Below, piece after piece: positions 42,660-54,417 of a DNA stretch of 64,000 nucleotides. Positions within the stretch are counted from its first letter, which is position 1. The number at the start of each line of letters is the position of its first letter. The DNA is from Effrenium voratum. Its lineage: Eukaryota; Sar; Dinophyceae; Suessiales; Symbiodiniaceae. The notes under the pieces were generated by a model that ran no database searches, was not told the origin of the DNA, and was given only the letters and a program-made list of their open reading frames with translations. The position numbers and the translations under genes are program-made. The stretch spans positions 12,501 to 76,500 of the forward strand of contig CAUJNA010001015.1 in assembly GCA_963377175.1 (NCBI GenBank), read 5' to 3'.

Positions 42660-45133
42660 GACACAAGTAGCTGCGGTTGTCAAAGGGCCCGGAGTAGACG
42701 TGGAGAAGGATAAAGCCAAAGGAGGTAAAAAGCATCAGCACCTCGAAAGCTCCAGACGTGTGCCAAGATGTCTTTCCAAGATGTACCCCCAAACCACCTC
42801 CGGGACCCAGGCAAAAACGGTTGGAAGTTAGCTCCTTTTTAGAGTGGAGCATATAGTTGCGGTTTCGGGTAGTGAAAACCGTCTTATGGCCTTGCATTCA
42901 GATATGGGAACCCAGTTGAGCGAGAGAATGTTGAGCTGCCCAAGGCGTGCACCATGCGCACATACATGGTTGGGGCAGTGAAGAATAGAAGAATCATCAC
43001 CTTGCGGAACATGTAGACCTGAATCGACAGGAAAGAAACATTGATATGCAGCTTGAACTCGCATCAACTGAGTTCCGAGCAGACTCGAAGTAGTAATACT
43101 TCAGCCTCGCTCGTGTTGCTTTCGCGTGGCAATGGAGTTCATCGAGCGAAAATCGGTCGCACAACCAACACGAACCGGGGCCAGGGCTCGAAGCCGTTGT
43201 ACAGAAACCCAAAGCGCTTCCGAACTTCCTGCGACTGACAGCTTTTGCCAAGCTTAGATTCCCGGGTAAGTGAGCCGGATGCTAAGATATTTGTGGGTTT
43301 CTCGCAATGGACTCCTGTGGTTGCTAGCTGAAACCAAGCATTGCAAACAACGATTTTGAGAGGAACACCGAAATGAAAAAGCAAAAGGATGTCAAAAAGG
43401 GTGACCTAATTCTGGCAGTGACAAGAGCTGCTCCCTCGCCCGAAACCAAGAGCCATTGGGTCCGAGCGGAAAAGCTGCTTCCGGACCCGGCACAGCGCAA
43501 TGAACAGCGAAACCTGGGGACGTGGAGCGGCATGGAAGTAGTCTGTCAGTCAGCCATAGATCTTTTTCTCAGGGCCCCCTTTTCCAACCTCAAAGCTCTG
43601 TTTTGACCTGTGCTGCCTTTTTGGGCTTAGCCTGGCAACCGGCCAGGGGGCCCAAAAAACCACATCCCCGATTTGCTAGCCCTTCCGGAGGCTGTCACTC
43701 TGAGGCAGCAGCAGGTACTCCAAGACCGTAGATGACAAGGCCCGCCGTGCTGAATACAAGCCACATCCTTGGCCGCTCTTTGATTGCCCACGGTGAGCCA
43801 GATGGGTGTCTCTTTTTTGCAGGTACCCATTTTGGTGTGGCGTTTGAAGGGAACCAAAGGAAAACCACAATGTTTGGGGGGGGTCCGATTTCTATTTTCA
43901 GACAAACCATCTTCATTACCTGCGCCCATTTCCTCGTTTTTTTCTTTGGGGCGCCTGTGCATCATGACGCTAGCTCCAGCCCGCTTTCGCCTAGATCTGG
44001 GTGGCTGACATGTGGGTGCCGGACTTGCACTCCACGCTCAGGTCATGCCTGACATCAAAACTTGCTTCTGTGCTAACAAAAACCATTATTTCATCTCTAC
44101 GAAATGGGGACAGGACGAATCTCATCTTTTGGGGGACCACGCCAAAAATCAACCTGAAATCTAAGATCGACAACGCTGAACAAAAAGACAACGCGGACAA
44201 TGTCGGCTACTTGAGGACTTGTATGAAACTGCTTTGCTGTTCGGGTCGTGTAGCATTTACAAGCCAAACTGTGCTTAGGCCAAAGGCGAGTGGGCCTCTC
44301 CAGTCGAGAGAACTCAAAATTCAAGGACATTTTTCCGGCCAAACTCAGCCCAGCCTTGGGCCTGGGACGTGCCACGTGAGCCATGGTCAGAATATTTTTT
44401 CTCAGTGGGATCAAACATGAGTAAGTCCCTTCGGGCTCGTTCCCTCTAGGCCCTTCCCAAATGGATCCACGAAATTCACCCAAGCTGTGGGCTTTTTTTT
44501 AGGCCACACCGAAGCTCTCTGTGCCTATGCCGCAGGGTGTCCAACTCCTCGCACTCGAAGCCAACCACCAGTATCCTCCGAGTCTGAAACATGTCACGCG
44601 CAAGATGCGCTGGTCCAGGGCAACCTGGGTGTGCTTCTTCATTTCTCTTTGGAAGGGAAACCAAAGGATGCACCCATTTAAGGGGGCCCATGTTCTGAGA
44701 CGGACGGGCCGCCTGGCCTCACAACAATCGGATGCAGAATGAAGCTCATCACGATGGTCGAGTTGATGAAGCGCGTCGCCACGTTGTTTACAAAAACCTG
44801 CCCAGCTCTGGTTTCCCAGCACAGTCAGGCGGCCATGCGGTGAGCTGCATCAAGGATGCTTGTGCCTTGGTATGGGCATGAAGAGGATGCGGTCGATCAC
44901 CAGCTACGGAGTCCTGTCAAGTTTTCCCACCTCCACTCACAAAGCAAAACTGGGCAAGGCACAAAAGGGAGCTTGCGAATGCTTGCACCTGCCCGACACA
45001 AGAAGAAAAAGCAAGGGCACAGGGCCGGCGCTTGTTTTGCACAAACCCTGGGCAGTGCTGTGAATTCAGCGCTTGCCAATCCGAGTGATCTCAAGCAGCC
45101 GCATCGCCAGCGCCAGCAGCAGCACAAGACCTC
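42660..45133 (-). CDS. C-terminal membrane region of a cysteine-rich receptor-like protein
   Basis: A chain of minus-strand exons reproduces the C-terminal membrane domain seen in large protist proteins with ephrin-receptor-like (GCC2/GCC3) cysteine repeats: about 45072-45133 GLVLLLALAMRLLEITRIGK; about 44868-44915 LVIDRILFMPIPR; about 44703-44795 VFVNNVATRFINSTIVMSFI then LHPIVVR; about 44005-44062 HDLSVECKSGTHMSA; about 43700-43770 LVFSTAGLVIYGLGVPAA; about 43186-43240 SQEVRKRFGFLYNGFE; about 42925-43019 VYMFRKVMILLFFTAPTMYV; about 42670-42760 AFEVLMLFTSFGFILLHVYS then GPFDNRSY. The order (LHP helix, D-SV-C-S-H, YGLG-P, RFGFLY-GF, RK helix, PFD) is the family order. Intron boundaries are approximate. 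The ligand and role are unknown. It may be the end of the gene whose cysteine-rich part lies at 57-62 kb, or a separate gene. Confidence 0.72.
43804..43912. mobile_element. Family-2 element within the receptor gene
   Basis: GGTGTCTCTTTTTTGCAGGT, CCATTTTGGTGTGGCG, GAAGGGAACCAAAGGAAAAC and a right end TTTTCAGACAAACC. It falls between the exons with YGLGVP (43.7 kb) and SVEC (44.0 kb), so it is intronic. Confidence 0.65.
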
Positions 45134-45183
45134 ATGGAGAAACCGTGAGGCGGTGGCAAGGCGTGACAACCTGGTGGGAACGA

Positions 45184-45292
45184 GAGACAACCCCGTACCC
45201 CCCCCCCCCAGTGAACATCCCAATCCCCACTAAAATAGATGGTGCGCCTACCCCAAAACGGTACAATTGGTTTTGAACCATGGCCAAATCCC
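45184..45292. mobile_element. Family-3 element, copy 4
   Basis: CCCGTACCCCCCCCCCCCAG, TCCCAATCCCCACTAAAATA, GGTGCGCCTACCCC, ACAATTGGTTTTGAACCATG. The left inverted end is damaged; the rest matches copies 2 and 3. Confidence 0.75.
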
Positions 45293-45954
45293 TCTGAACC
45301 TGTGGCTTCCTTTCACGGTTTCATTCATTCCCACGGCCCGCGGAACAAAAGCCGCTCCCACCAGCCAAGCGATCGAGGGGATCCAATGGACCGGAGAACC
45401 CCATGGACGCAATGGACGCAAATGGCGCAACTCAATGGCAAACCCCCGTCTCAAAATAGGACAAGCCCCAAAATGGCGGCTCCCACTTCAAAAATGCCGC
45501 TCGTTTAACCCAAACACGGGGCGGAGCCGGAGAAAACAACCAAAATAGCAGACCCCGCGCCTCCCATGCGGGAGCTGAGCGCTCGGCATGCCCCGAGACC
45601 CCACAGAAGCCGCCGGCTTTGAACCACTTTGGCCGCAGCAGCCGCCTGACTTCGATCCGAATGGCGCCATTTGGGCCATGCCGAATGGTGAGGCCGGGCC
45701 GAATGGTGAGGCGGGGGCCGAATGGTGAGGCCGGGGCCCCGTTGACGTGTCATGTGCGGTGGCTTTTTGTTGAGGTTACAAGTGCAGGGGCTTTGGTTTG
45801 AAACTGCTTTCAGGGAGAAGCACGAAGTTGGAGACACACGTGTCTCCAATGCATTCCGTGGCTACATAAAGTCCCAAAAGGGTCAGTGCATGCCGCCACG
45901 TCTTAGCTCGTCTGAATCCATGCTTCCGGCCTGTATTGAGGCTCGGAGGGAAGG

Positions 45955-46748
45955 GCTTACCACTTTCATGCCCTCTTCCGCCTTGTCAGCGCTTTCCTTA
46001 GACGTGAGCCACGCAAAATCAAAGCAGGGGTAAGTGATAAGTGTCTGTGTGGGCGCGTATTTTGAGGCTCGGTACCCTCTACACCTCAGGGGAAACCCAA
46101 AAAAGGGAAAGCTATAAGTCCGATGTGGGGGTCCCAGTCAGTCCCCTTGAGATATCTATGCCACGTTGCGTAGAAGAGGACCTTGGGTCTCAGCTCAAAA
46201 CCTCAGACCATCTCTCGCGATCTCCAGCGCTCGAGTCAAACCAAACTGCCCAGGCACGCGGCGGCTCCCTCAAGAAGGACATCATTTCGCATCCCGAATC
46301 ACCAGGCGTTCGTTCTTCTTCCCATTGCCTTTTGGTTCTAGCAACGTGGCTAAGGCTTATGAAATGTGTATCGGCTTTACTATAACCCCGATTCAACCAG
46401 GGGTTACCGACCAAGCTGGCTCATGGGAGCGCTGCTAGCCGGGAAGCGAGCACACTCATGGGCAACCGCTGCCCAATCAAAGAACTCCTTGCGCACTCCT
46501 CGGGCAACACCTGGCCAACAGCCGACGGGCCAGTCAACGGGCAACGCAATTGAAGCTCCGTCGCCGTCGCTCTCAAAATCAGTGATAAACGGGTGAGAAA
46601 AACGACGGCCAGGGTACACGGCCGTAGAAATAATCCTGCGGCGAGATTGTGGGACAAAGCTTGGGTATGCAAGTAAGACCTCAGACTCTGGGGAGTGTGC
46701 CCCCACAAAATCTTGCATGAGTTCGCGAGATGACACTCCCTGACACAC
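45955..46748 (-). CDS. Unassigned coding exons
   Basis: Three minus-strand blocks. 46411-46740 is a long open exon: SRELMQDFVGAHSPESEVLL, SRRRIISTAVYPGRRFSHPF, SIALPVDWPVGCWPGVARGV then RKEFFDWAAVAHECARFPAS, ending at a GT donor (CTTG then GTCGGTAACC). About 46190-46300 reads CEMMSFLREPPRAWAVWFDS. About 45955-46025 reads DFAWLTSKESADKAEEGMKV with a following GTAAGC donor. Residue make-up is globular, not membrane. I do not recognise the protein; these could belong to one gene or to the receptor gene downstream. Confidence 0.4.
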
Positions 46749-47185
46749 TTGAAAATTGACGTGAACTGGCCTTTCTACAGGGGCTTTCCCCCATGGTTGG
46801 TGTCCCTTTCAACCAAAACACAGCTCGGCTTGTGCGGATTTCAGTTGGAAAACAAAATTGCTGGATGCTGCCTCTCAAAAGACTCGGGGACCCCCAGAAT
46901 GGTTGGTTCTCCGGCAGACCTTTACAGCCAGCCCAAAAAAAAGGGCTCACCCCAAGGAAAGACGCGCCCCGAAATGGATGTTCTCAAAGGGGACTCTTCC
47001 TGCAAGTTTCGTGGATCGACGCTATTTTCTCTTGCCCATGCGTGCAAGCAGCTTGAAACACTTGCCGAGTGATGTGGTTTGTGTCCTTGCAGATCTATGG
47101 CTTCCTTTCACTCCTGGCATTACGTCTTGCGCACCCTGAATCGCCTGATTCATGTGGTAACCGCAAGCAGAAACACGTCCATTAG

Positions 47186-48035
47186 TTAAAAAAGGCCCTG
47201 CGGCAAAAAAATCAAGTCCTTCGCCTTTAGACATCCCGCCTGGCAAGTCATTGAAGAAGAGCCAGCAGCTTTCATCCTAAGTTGATCTCTTTTTCTGCCA
47301 AACCCGCCCTGAAGCATGGGGCATCTATCAATAATGGCAAGCGGCAGACTGGCGGCGACAAAAGACCACCTCGGCAAAACCAAGCACGCCAGCACCCCAT
47401 CCCCGAAGAAAGGCCTCGTTTCTTGGCGAAGGGGATATTGAAAATCTAGGCGTGGGTTCTCTCAAACCAGGACTCACAAGGCATTCCCCCTTCAAACATC
47501 AGCAAAATTGCATCACGTTTACAAATTGGCCCAGAAGGCGAAGTCTAAAACCATCCAAAGGAGAGCACCATCGAACACCCCCCAAGGAGAGAGGGACAAC
47601 TTTGCCGAGACGCATAATGCCTGAAAGCCTCGATGTAGCAAATCATCGCCACCAGGTGGTGCGCTGCGCCCAGATCTGGCTCGCCCAAAGGCTTTCGGCC
47701 TCGGCGGTTTTGAACGCACCCGGCCTTGAGACCCCAGACGCATCATGCAACTTGGTCATTCGGGAAGATGAAAAAACGGTGCGGCTGAAAGGCCCCCCTG
47801 GCTTTGGTGGGAAATCTAAGGAAAGGGTCATGAGTCCCCTATGTCCCTCCCAACTGGACGTCATCCACTGAACTCTGTGACCAGCACCAAAACTGTCGCC
47901 GCGAATAAAATAAAACATGCCTCCCAAGATGCGTGGCACCAGGGCCAGTGTGAGCGTAAGAATGGCGGCGCTGGACAGAGGTGGCAGCATCAAGTCCAGA
48001 GCCAGCAAGGGTGCATCTTCCACTCCTGCGGCCAA
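47186..48035 (-). CDS. Probable membrane-protein exons, unassigned
   Basis: About 47900-48020: DAPLLALDLMLPPLSSAAIL then TLTLALVPRILGGMFYFIRG, one or two hydrophobic helices. About 47643-47740: SRPGAFKTAEAESLWASQIW. About 47230-47395: GVLACLVLPRWSFVAASLPL then AIIDRCPMLQG, another hydrophobic helix. They could be membrane segments of the receptor-like protein whose C-terminus lies at 45-42.6 kb, but no signature proves it. Confidence 0.4.
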
Positions 48036-48160
48036 GAAGCATCTTGCATATTCGTGTGTTGGCTAGTTGGAGGTGTTCGTGTTCCCTGTGGTTCCTCGGT
48101 GTTTCCTTTTCAGTAATTACCCCGGGGGGGGGTAATTACTTCTGAAGATTGGAGAGCTCA

Positions 48161-48305
48161 GTGCGCCCCTGCGTCCAAGGTTCCCATTTGCGTCACCTCC
48201 GACCACAGCGCCGCCGGGGGCAAGGTGGGGCCTCCAAAGGGCACTGGGACTGATGCGATGAGCTCCGACAGCGACTGCAGCGAGGGGTCCTGAGCGATCA
48301 TAAGC
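48161..48305 (-). CDS. Probable exon ending at a stop, unknown protein
   Basis: Minus-strand frame AQDPSLQSLSELIASVPVPF, GGPTLPPAALWSEVTQMGTL, DAGAH then stop at 48161. The codon pattern is more convincing than either competing frame. If the stop is used it ends a gene upstream of the membrane exons at 48.0 kb; a GCAG/GGGCGC step just before it could instead be a splice site. Confidence 0.4.
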
Positions 48306-48494
48306 TAAAATGGGCCTTACAACCCCCTCCCCCCCGCAAAACAAAGAAAAAGGTACTCAGAAAACGGCACACTCTGGTGGCAACATGAGTGGTCAACATT
48401 GCGGGTTCTGTCTGGTCTGTTGAAAAGGCTTTGACCTTCTGAGAGGGCCTCAGATCTCGAAGCTCCAAGCATCGGTGCCAGGAGGCGAAAAGGG

Positions 48495-48578
48495 TGTGTC
48501 GTTTTCTCGAGACATCCCCTTTGGAGAAACCAAAAGGTTAAAAACCGCCATGTTGTCACCCAAAAAAGAACGATGCAC
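48495..48578. mobile_element. Family-2 element, short copy
   Basis: GTGTGTCGTTTTCTCGAGAC, TTTGGAGAAACCAAAAGG, AAAACCGCCATGTTGTCACC. The internal AAACCAAAAGG core is intact; the right end is diverged (AAAAAAGAACGATGCACCC). Just beyond, at 48584-48660, a minus-strand block AARLAFAELGKG may be an exon, and an uninterrupted (TA)n lies at 48808-48830. Confidence 0.55.
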
Positions 48579-49031
48579 CCAAATCAGCCCTTCCCCAACT
48601 CTGCAAATGCCAATCGAGCTGCGCTGCTCATTGGATCCCTTTCTATCCGCTGCGCTGTTTGGCTCGGGCTCTCTCCCCTGAGACTAGCGTCAGCAAGGAG
48701 ACATGTACCATAGTGATGGTGATCACGTTGGGGGCGATTTGACGATGTCATGAATTCAAAGGCATGGGAAGAATTAATGGTGTATTCATATACGTGTACA
48801 TATTTACATACATATATATATATATATATGCGTGCCACCAACGCAATCAAACTAGCTCCGAACCTCGTCCATTGGCCCTGAATCACCAGCAACAGAAGCA
48901 TCCGCGCTTCGAACTCCGCTTGGCTTCCGCATAAACTCAATCATGTCTTATTCTTTTTTGTTGGGAGAAACGCGGCCATCATGCCTTCGCAAATTGTAAT
49001 GTCTCTGCAACCCTGTCGCTTACTTCGCCTT

Positions 49032-50240
49032 CTAGATTTTCGGAAGGAGATCTCCCTGCCAAAGGATGTTGCACTTGGTCTTCTCCTGAAATGCAACCAC
49101 TGCCTCTCTGAGTTGCTGGCTTGCAGCCCTTTCTCTACCAGGAACAGACAAGGCCAGAATATCAGTGGCAAGACAAACGGGCCCGTGAATTTGCACCTCC
49201 TTGTAGGTTGTGCACTTTGAACGTAAGCCTCCAATCCTTGCCGATGTACAAACATTGAGCACGTCCGAAAGCTCTCGATTGTCGTAAGCGTTCAATATAT
49301 GCCCGTAGTACTCGTTTGTGGCTAGAGTAGCTGTAGCCACAAAGCCACCAGTGTCTTGTTTGTAGAAAGTAGATCTGTGACGGACATGCGGTTGGAGAAT
49401 CAAGACGAGTGCGCCATAACAGCGTGCAGCGTTGACTCCTTGGATGTCCCCAGAGTAGTTTAGGGTGCCATACTTTGGTCTGCAAAAAGCGGAGCAACGA
49501 GCTCGACCGTAGCTGTTCCCAAACATGTTAGCCTCCCAATTTTTCCGAGCCGTCTTGGCTCTGCTCCCACCAGAAGTATTCGTCTCAAAGAGGTTCCGAT
49601 AGTGAGTGTCTTTGACAAGGAGTGACAGTGTCTTTTCTGCCACATGAATCACTATAGGGGCATCATCTCGGATGTAGTCCAGGCATTGTTGGAGCACTTC
49701 TGGCGAAAATCCTTGCGATTTGGCGCGGCCTTGCAATTGCTTTAAAGATGCTTCGTGCATGGATTTCGCCTTGTCCTTGACATAGTTGACAGCCTGGAGC
49801 TGAACGGGCGTGAGAATACCCAATGCTTCTTCCTTAGTGAAATGCTGTCGTCTCTTCCGACCACGTTCATCTTCTTCTTGTTGGAACACTTGGGCGATGC
49901 TTTGATCTCCCGCCTGCAACCTTCGTCTCTGCTTGTGTCTCCGCTCTGACTGTCTCTCTTCGTCTGCGTGCAGTTTCAAAGCCACGGCTCTGTCCGCCTC
50001 TTCTTGCTGGCGGCTTCGAGTATCCATGGCAAATGACATCTCGCGATCAAAACGTACAACTGCAGTTCCGTCGTCAGCCTTGTCCTCGTCATTGCCATTT
50101 TCTCCTGCTTGTAGCTGTTGAATTAGTTTCCACGACGCATCATCAATATCCGGTGGTCTCTTTCGCTTGCTTGCCACACGGCTGGCGCCAATGACAACCT
50201 CATCCCCACAGCTGTCGTCAATTACCACCACTTCCGCCAT
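49032..50240 (-). CDS. DUF3626-domain protein, intronless
   Basis: A single uninterrupted frame of about 402 residues from ATG at 50240 (MAEVVVIDDSCGDEVV) to the stop at 49032. The C-terminal half fits DUF3626: LTPVQLQAVNYVKDKAK, IVIHVAEKTLSLL, YRNLFETNTSGG, WEANMFGNSYG, RPKYGTLNYSGD, LILQPHVRHRSTFY, and EVQIHGPVCLATDILALSVP. The family is known mainly from bacteria and some fungi; its activity is not established as far as I know. The N-terminal ~150 residues are extra: acidic start, a basic KRKRPPD, then two helices (QEEADRAVALKLHADEERQ and DQSIAQVFQQEEDE) that look like ubiquitin-interacting or similar amphipathic motifs. The upstream GTG at 50279 is followed by a donor-like GTGAGT and is not the start. 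No intron in 1.2 kb, unlike its neighbours, suggests retroposition or recent acquisition. Confidence 0.85.
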   Translation of the reverse strand: MAEVVVIDDSCGDEVVIGASRVASKRKRPPDIDDASWKLIQQLQAGENGNDEDKADDGTAVVRFDREMSFAMDTRSRQQEEADRAVALKLHADEERQSERRHKQRRRLQAGDQSIAQVFQQEEDERGRKRRQHFTKEEALGILTPVQLQAVNYVKDKAKSMHEASLKQLQGRAKSQGFSPEVLQQCLDYIRDDAPIVIHVAEKTLSLLVKDTHYRNLFETNTSGGSRAKTARKNWEANMFGNSYGRARCSAFCRPKYGTLNYSGDIQGVNAARCYGALVLILQPHVRHRSTFYKQDTGGFVATATLATNEYYGHILNAYDNRELSDVLNVCTSARIGGLRSKCTTYKEVQIHGPVCLATDILALSVPGRERAASQQLREAVVAFQEKTKCNILWQGDLLPKI

Positions 50241-50319
50241 GGCTTCATCTTCAACACGGTAGCAATCGCATAAACTCACCCATTTCTGTCAGACAAACAT
50301 ATCCGTCCACCTCCGTTTA

Positions 50320-50970
50320 CACCCACTTACACACACACACACATGGCGCATCTGAATCCACAAAGCCATGACCCCCGAAAACTACCTCTCTCCTTTTGGC
50401 ATGGTGCTACTGCTCTGTTGATAGGCCGCAAAGTGCAAAGCCTATGAAAAAGTGCTTCTTGGCGATGCAAACGCAAACTCTGGATGCAGCTGATATCTGA
50501 TGGCTCATGCTGGACGCTTCCATGCGATCGATTGCTACCTGAAAACTGGATCTGCTCCTGTGGATTGTTGGGTTCTACAAATGCCATGGACTTGCTGCAG
50601 GTCATTGCATGGCTGCGGGTGTGTCAGGGACTGTGAACCAAGGTAGGCAGCTGTGCGTGCGGTTGAGTTTGCTTGGCTCAGCTGCTGTTCTATGCTGTGA
50701 AGCACCTCTCAAATGAAAAAAATCATTACACTTATGTAGCCGAGGATATAAGCAGCTTGATCATCAATATCAGAGCACGTGCATCTTTACGTGCCACTTG
50801 TGAGTCCTTCAAGCATCTGCAAGTTGACAACCTTTATATGACAACCATAACATCAGGTTTCATCTGGAACGTTCCCTTCAAAAATCAAACCTGGACACCG
50901 AACCCCCCCCCCCCACCCACCCACACCCACCCACCCACACCCACCCACACCCACCCTCCCACCCCACGCT
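50320..50970. other. Upstream of DUF3626: spacer with short repeats
   Basis: Directly upstream of the DUF3626 gene. 50328-50344 is (AC)n; 50905-50965 is a C-rich CCCACCCACACCCACC repeat. No promoter motif can be named: dinoflagellate promoters are not well defined. The open frames at 50327-50605 and 50673-50993 have no protein character. Confidence 0.4.
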
Positions 50971-50974
50971 TCTT

Positions 50975-52500
50975 GGTCCTCCTGGAGCCTTGAGAACGCC
51001 TCCGCGCAGTCGCCGTAGCCGCCGCCCCACGCCTCCACCAGCGCCTGGACCGGCACCGGGCCCCCGCGCTCGTAGAGGTCCCAGGTCTTGCGCAAGGCAT
51101 CCGCGGAGCCGTGGCCCTCACGGAAGGCTGCCAAACGGTTTTGCTGGGGCCCCTCTTGCAGAGGAAAACCCGCCATGTTCGGGGCCCCCTAAGAAAGGAC
51201 ACGCCCATATGGGTGTGGTTGTGTTTGTGTGGCTTTGAACTTGGTTTCAAGGAACCACAGGGTTAAATTCTGAGGTCGTTTCTTGTCCTTGTAGGTCGTT
51301 GGCGTCCTTTTTGACCCCTTTGAGAAGCACCCAAATGGGGGTCTTAGGAGGAGCCCGTATGGGAGTTGTCCAAAAATACTGGGGGCTGAGAACCATACTT
51401 ATTCAAAGGTTGCTCTGAGAATTGCATAATTGGGTGTGTGATTGCTTTAAGGCTCGACACCCTTGTTTTGGTTGGCTTCAATAGAAACCAAATGGAAACC
51501 GAAATCCATTGTGGGGGTCAAACTGGTAAAAAATCTGTCATGCTGGTTCTGCTAAGATGGCTATACAGGATCTTACAAGCCTCCCTGCTCACCATAATCC
51601 CTAGCATAACCAGGTAGAACCACCTCACATGGCTAACAGGTGGGTGCAGCTCAAATGTGGCACGGTCAAAGCACCTGCTTGCTTGGGGTTGCTAGGGGAG
51701 CTTGCAAGAAGAAGCCACGACGAGCGACAAGGAGACACCCGTCCTGTGAGGGCAGTGGCCGCACCAAGTTGTCGAAGAGTACGTGGAAGACCCGCGAGTG
51801 CCAGAGGCTTTGGAAGAAAGTGGAGAGCCAGCAGCTCTCTTTATGCGGGTTCTCAAACTCCTCGGATGCTCGACGGTTTACGGGTGTTCTTCGCCGCTGC
51901 GCAGGACTCAACACAATCACTTGCTTTCCAAGGATCTGAATGCTTGAAGGAAGAGTTTCTGTGCAAATCGTCGGCAAGGTCCTGCGAATACTGCTACATC
52001 TCCGGTTCACTCGTCAGCTGGCGCCATGATTCTCAGGGAATCATTTGAAGGTTTTGGGAATGAACCGCCAGGGACTCCCTTCCTGGCGAAACCAAAAGGA
52101 GATTAATACTTGGTCATTGTTCAATCCGAACGTAGGCCTATCCAAAACATCGCGAAACCAGCATCATTTTAGCCAAAGGGCCGAGCTGCACGGTACCAAG
52201 GGCCTGCTGGTGCTCAGTGGGGAATGAGGGAATGAACCTGAAAGATTCCCTTAAAGGAAGCCACCAGTTGGATGGTTTGTAAGGGTTATTCCCTCATCTG
52301 GCCATGGGTCAAAACCCCGTACCCCCAGTGAACATCTCAATCCCCACCAAAATAGCCTAAAATGGAGGTGACTTCACCTACAACAAAATGGGATCCCATT
52401 GGCTTTGAGAACCACTTGCTTGAAAGAAGCAACTTTCTCCTCGACTGCGCGCTGGATGGCCGCCAGGTCCTCCTCGCTCTCGGCGGCCAACAGCCGCTCC
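50975..52500 (-). CDS. Possible exons of the SH3b gene or a neighbour
   Basis: Two clear helical blocks on the minus strand: about 52430-52500 ERLLAAESEEDLAAIQRAVE then EKVAS (coiled-coil-like), and about 50985-51145 RLAAFREGHGSADALRKTWD then LYERGGPVPVQALVEAWGGG and YGDCAEAFSRLQ. A third, weaker block is at about 51690-51950 in either orientation. They lie downstream of the SH3b exon, separated by the 37-bp minisatellite and the AGTT array, and may be later exons of that gene. Joints not determined. Confidence 0.4.
52299..52412. mobile_element. Family-3 element, copy 5
   Basis: CTGGCCATGGGTCAAAACCC, ACATCTCAATCCCCACCAAA, ATAGCCTAAAATGG, GGGATCCCATTGGCTTTGAG. It ends about 20 bp from the coiled-coil exon at 52430. 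Confidence 0.8.
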
Positions 52501-52554
52501 TAAGGCTCTCTCTTTAAAGGGGAAACCAAAGATTTGGATATCTGAGAAACCCCC

Positions 52555-53715
52555 ATTTGTTTCTGAGCGTTCCCCTTGGCTAGGGACCCCCGGTTGTTCC
52601 TGAGCGTTTTTTTGGCTAGGGACCCCCGGTTGTTTCTGAGCGTTCCCCTTGGCTAGGGACCCCCGGTGTTTCTGAGCAATCCCCTTGGCTTGGCTGGGGA
52701 CCCCCGGGTGTTTCTGAGCGTTCCCCTTGGCTGGGGACGCCCGGTTGTTTCTGAGCGCTCCCCTTGGCTAGGGACCCCCAGTTGTTTCTGAGCGTTCCCC
52801 TTGGCTAGGGACCCCCGGTTGTTTCTGAGCGTTCCCCTTGGCTAGGGACCCCCGGTTGTTCCTGAGCGTTCCCCTTGGCTAGGGACCCCCAGTTGTTTCT
52901 GAGCGTTCCCCTTGGCTAGGGACCCCCGGTTGTTTCTGAGCGTTCCCCTTGGCTAGGGACCCCCGGTGTTTCTGAGCGTTCCCCTTGGCTAGGGACCCCC
53001 GGTTGTTTCTGAGCGTTCCCCTTGGCTAGGGACCCCCGGTGTTTCTGAGCTTTCCCCTTGGCTTGGCTAGGGACCCCCGAATGTTTCTGAGCGTTCCCCT
53101 TGTCTAGGGACCCCCGGTGTTTCTGAGCGTTCCCCTTGGCTTGGCTAGGGACCCCCGGGTGTTTCTGAGCGTTCCCCTTGGCTAAGGACCCCCGGTTGTT
53201 TCTGAGCGTTCCCCTTGGCTAGGGACCCCCGGTTGTTTCTGAGCGTTCCCCTTGGCTAGGGACCCCCGGTGTTTCTGAGCGTTCCCCTTGGCTTGGCTAG
53301 GGACCCCCGGGTGTTTCTGAGCGTTCCCCTTGGCTAGGGACCCCCGGTTGTTTCTGAGCGCTCCCCTTGGCTAGGGACCCCCAGTTGTTTCTGAGCGTTC
53401 CGCTTGGCTAGGGACCCCCGGGTGTTTCCGTTCCCCTTGGCTAGGGACCCCCGGTGTTTCTGAGCGTTCCCCTTGGCTTGGCTCGGGACCCCCGGGTGTT
53501 TCTGAGCGTTCCCCTTGGCTAGGGACCCCCGGTTGTTTCTGAGCGTTCCCCTTGGCTAGGGACCCCCGGTGTTTCTGAGTGTTCCCCTTGGCTTGGCTAG
53601 GGACCCCGGGTTGTTTCTGAGCGTTCCCCTTGGCTTGGCTAGGGACCCCCGGTGTTTCTGAGCGTTCCCCTTGGCTTGGCTAGGGACCCCCGGTGTTTTG
53701 AGCGTTCCCTTGATC
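52555..53715. repeat. 37-bp minisatellite, about 30 units
   Basis: Unit: AGGGACCCCCGGTTGTTTCT followed by GAGCGTTCCCCTTGGCT. Two kinds of length change recur: loss of one T pair in GGTTGTTT giving GGTGTTT, and an extra TTGGC giving CTTGGCTTGGCTAGG. The changes are interspersed rather than grouped by position, suggesting repeated exchange. A flanking family-2-like piece (GGGGAAACCAAAG) sits at 52518. Not CRISPR: units are contiguous with no spacers. Confidence 0.95.
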
Positions 53716-54025
53716 CTTCTGGGGAAATCAAAAAGACCATTTCGGGGCTACGTTGACACATCCCCCAATATTACGATATAACATAATGGTTTCATCCTCC
53801 AAGCATGTACCCGAACATTGGGGTCCCTGAAACCATGGCGATGTCAGTGGACAGCAGGTGACGAGCTTTGGCAGCTTCTGCCCGCCTGCTCGATTCCACA
53901 GAGCTCAAGCTGACACATGGTCTGCTGCACCTGATGGGGGTGCAACCACCAGCGATGAGCCTTATTGTTCTTGCTTATTATGTTTATCTAGTATCATATT
54001 ATTATTTATGTATGTGTTTATCTAT

Positions 54026-54417
<392 letters not shown>

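Noticed and set aside
52555..53715. CRISPR-like regular array
   Set aside because: Units are contiguous with no variable spacers, no Cas genes are present, and the context is eukaryotic nuclear.
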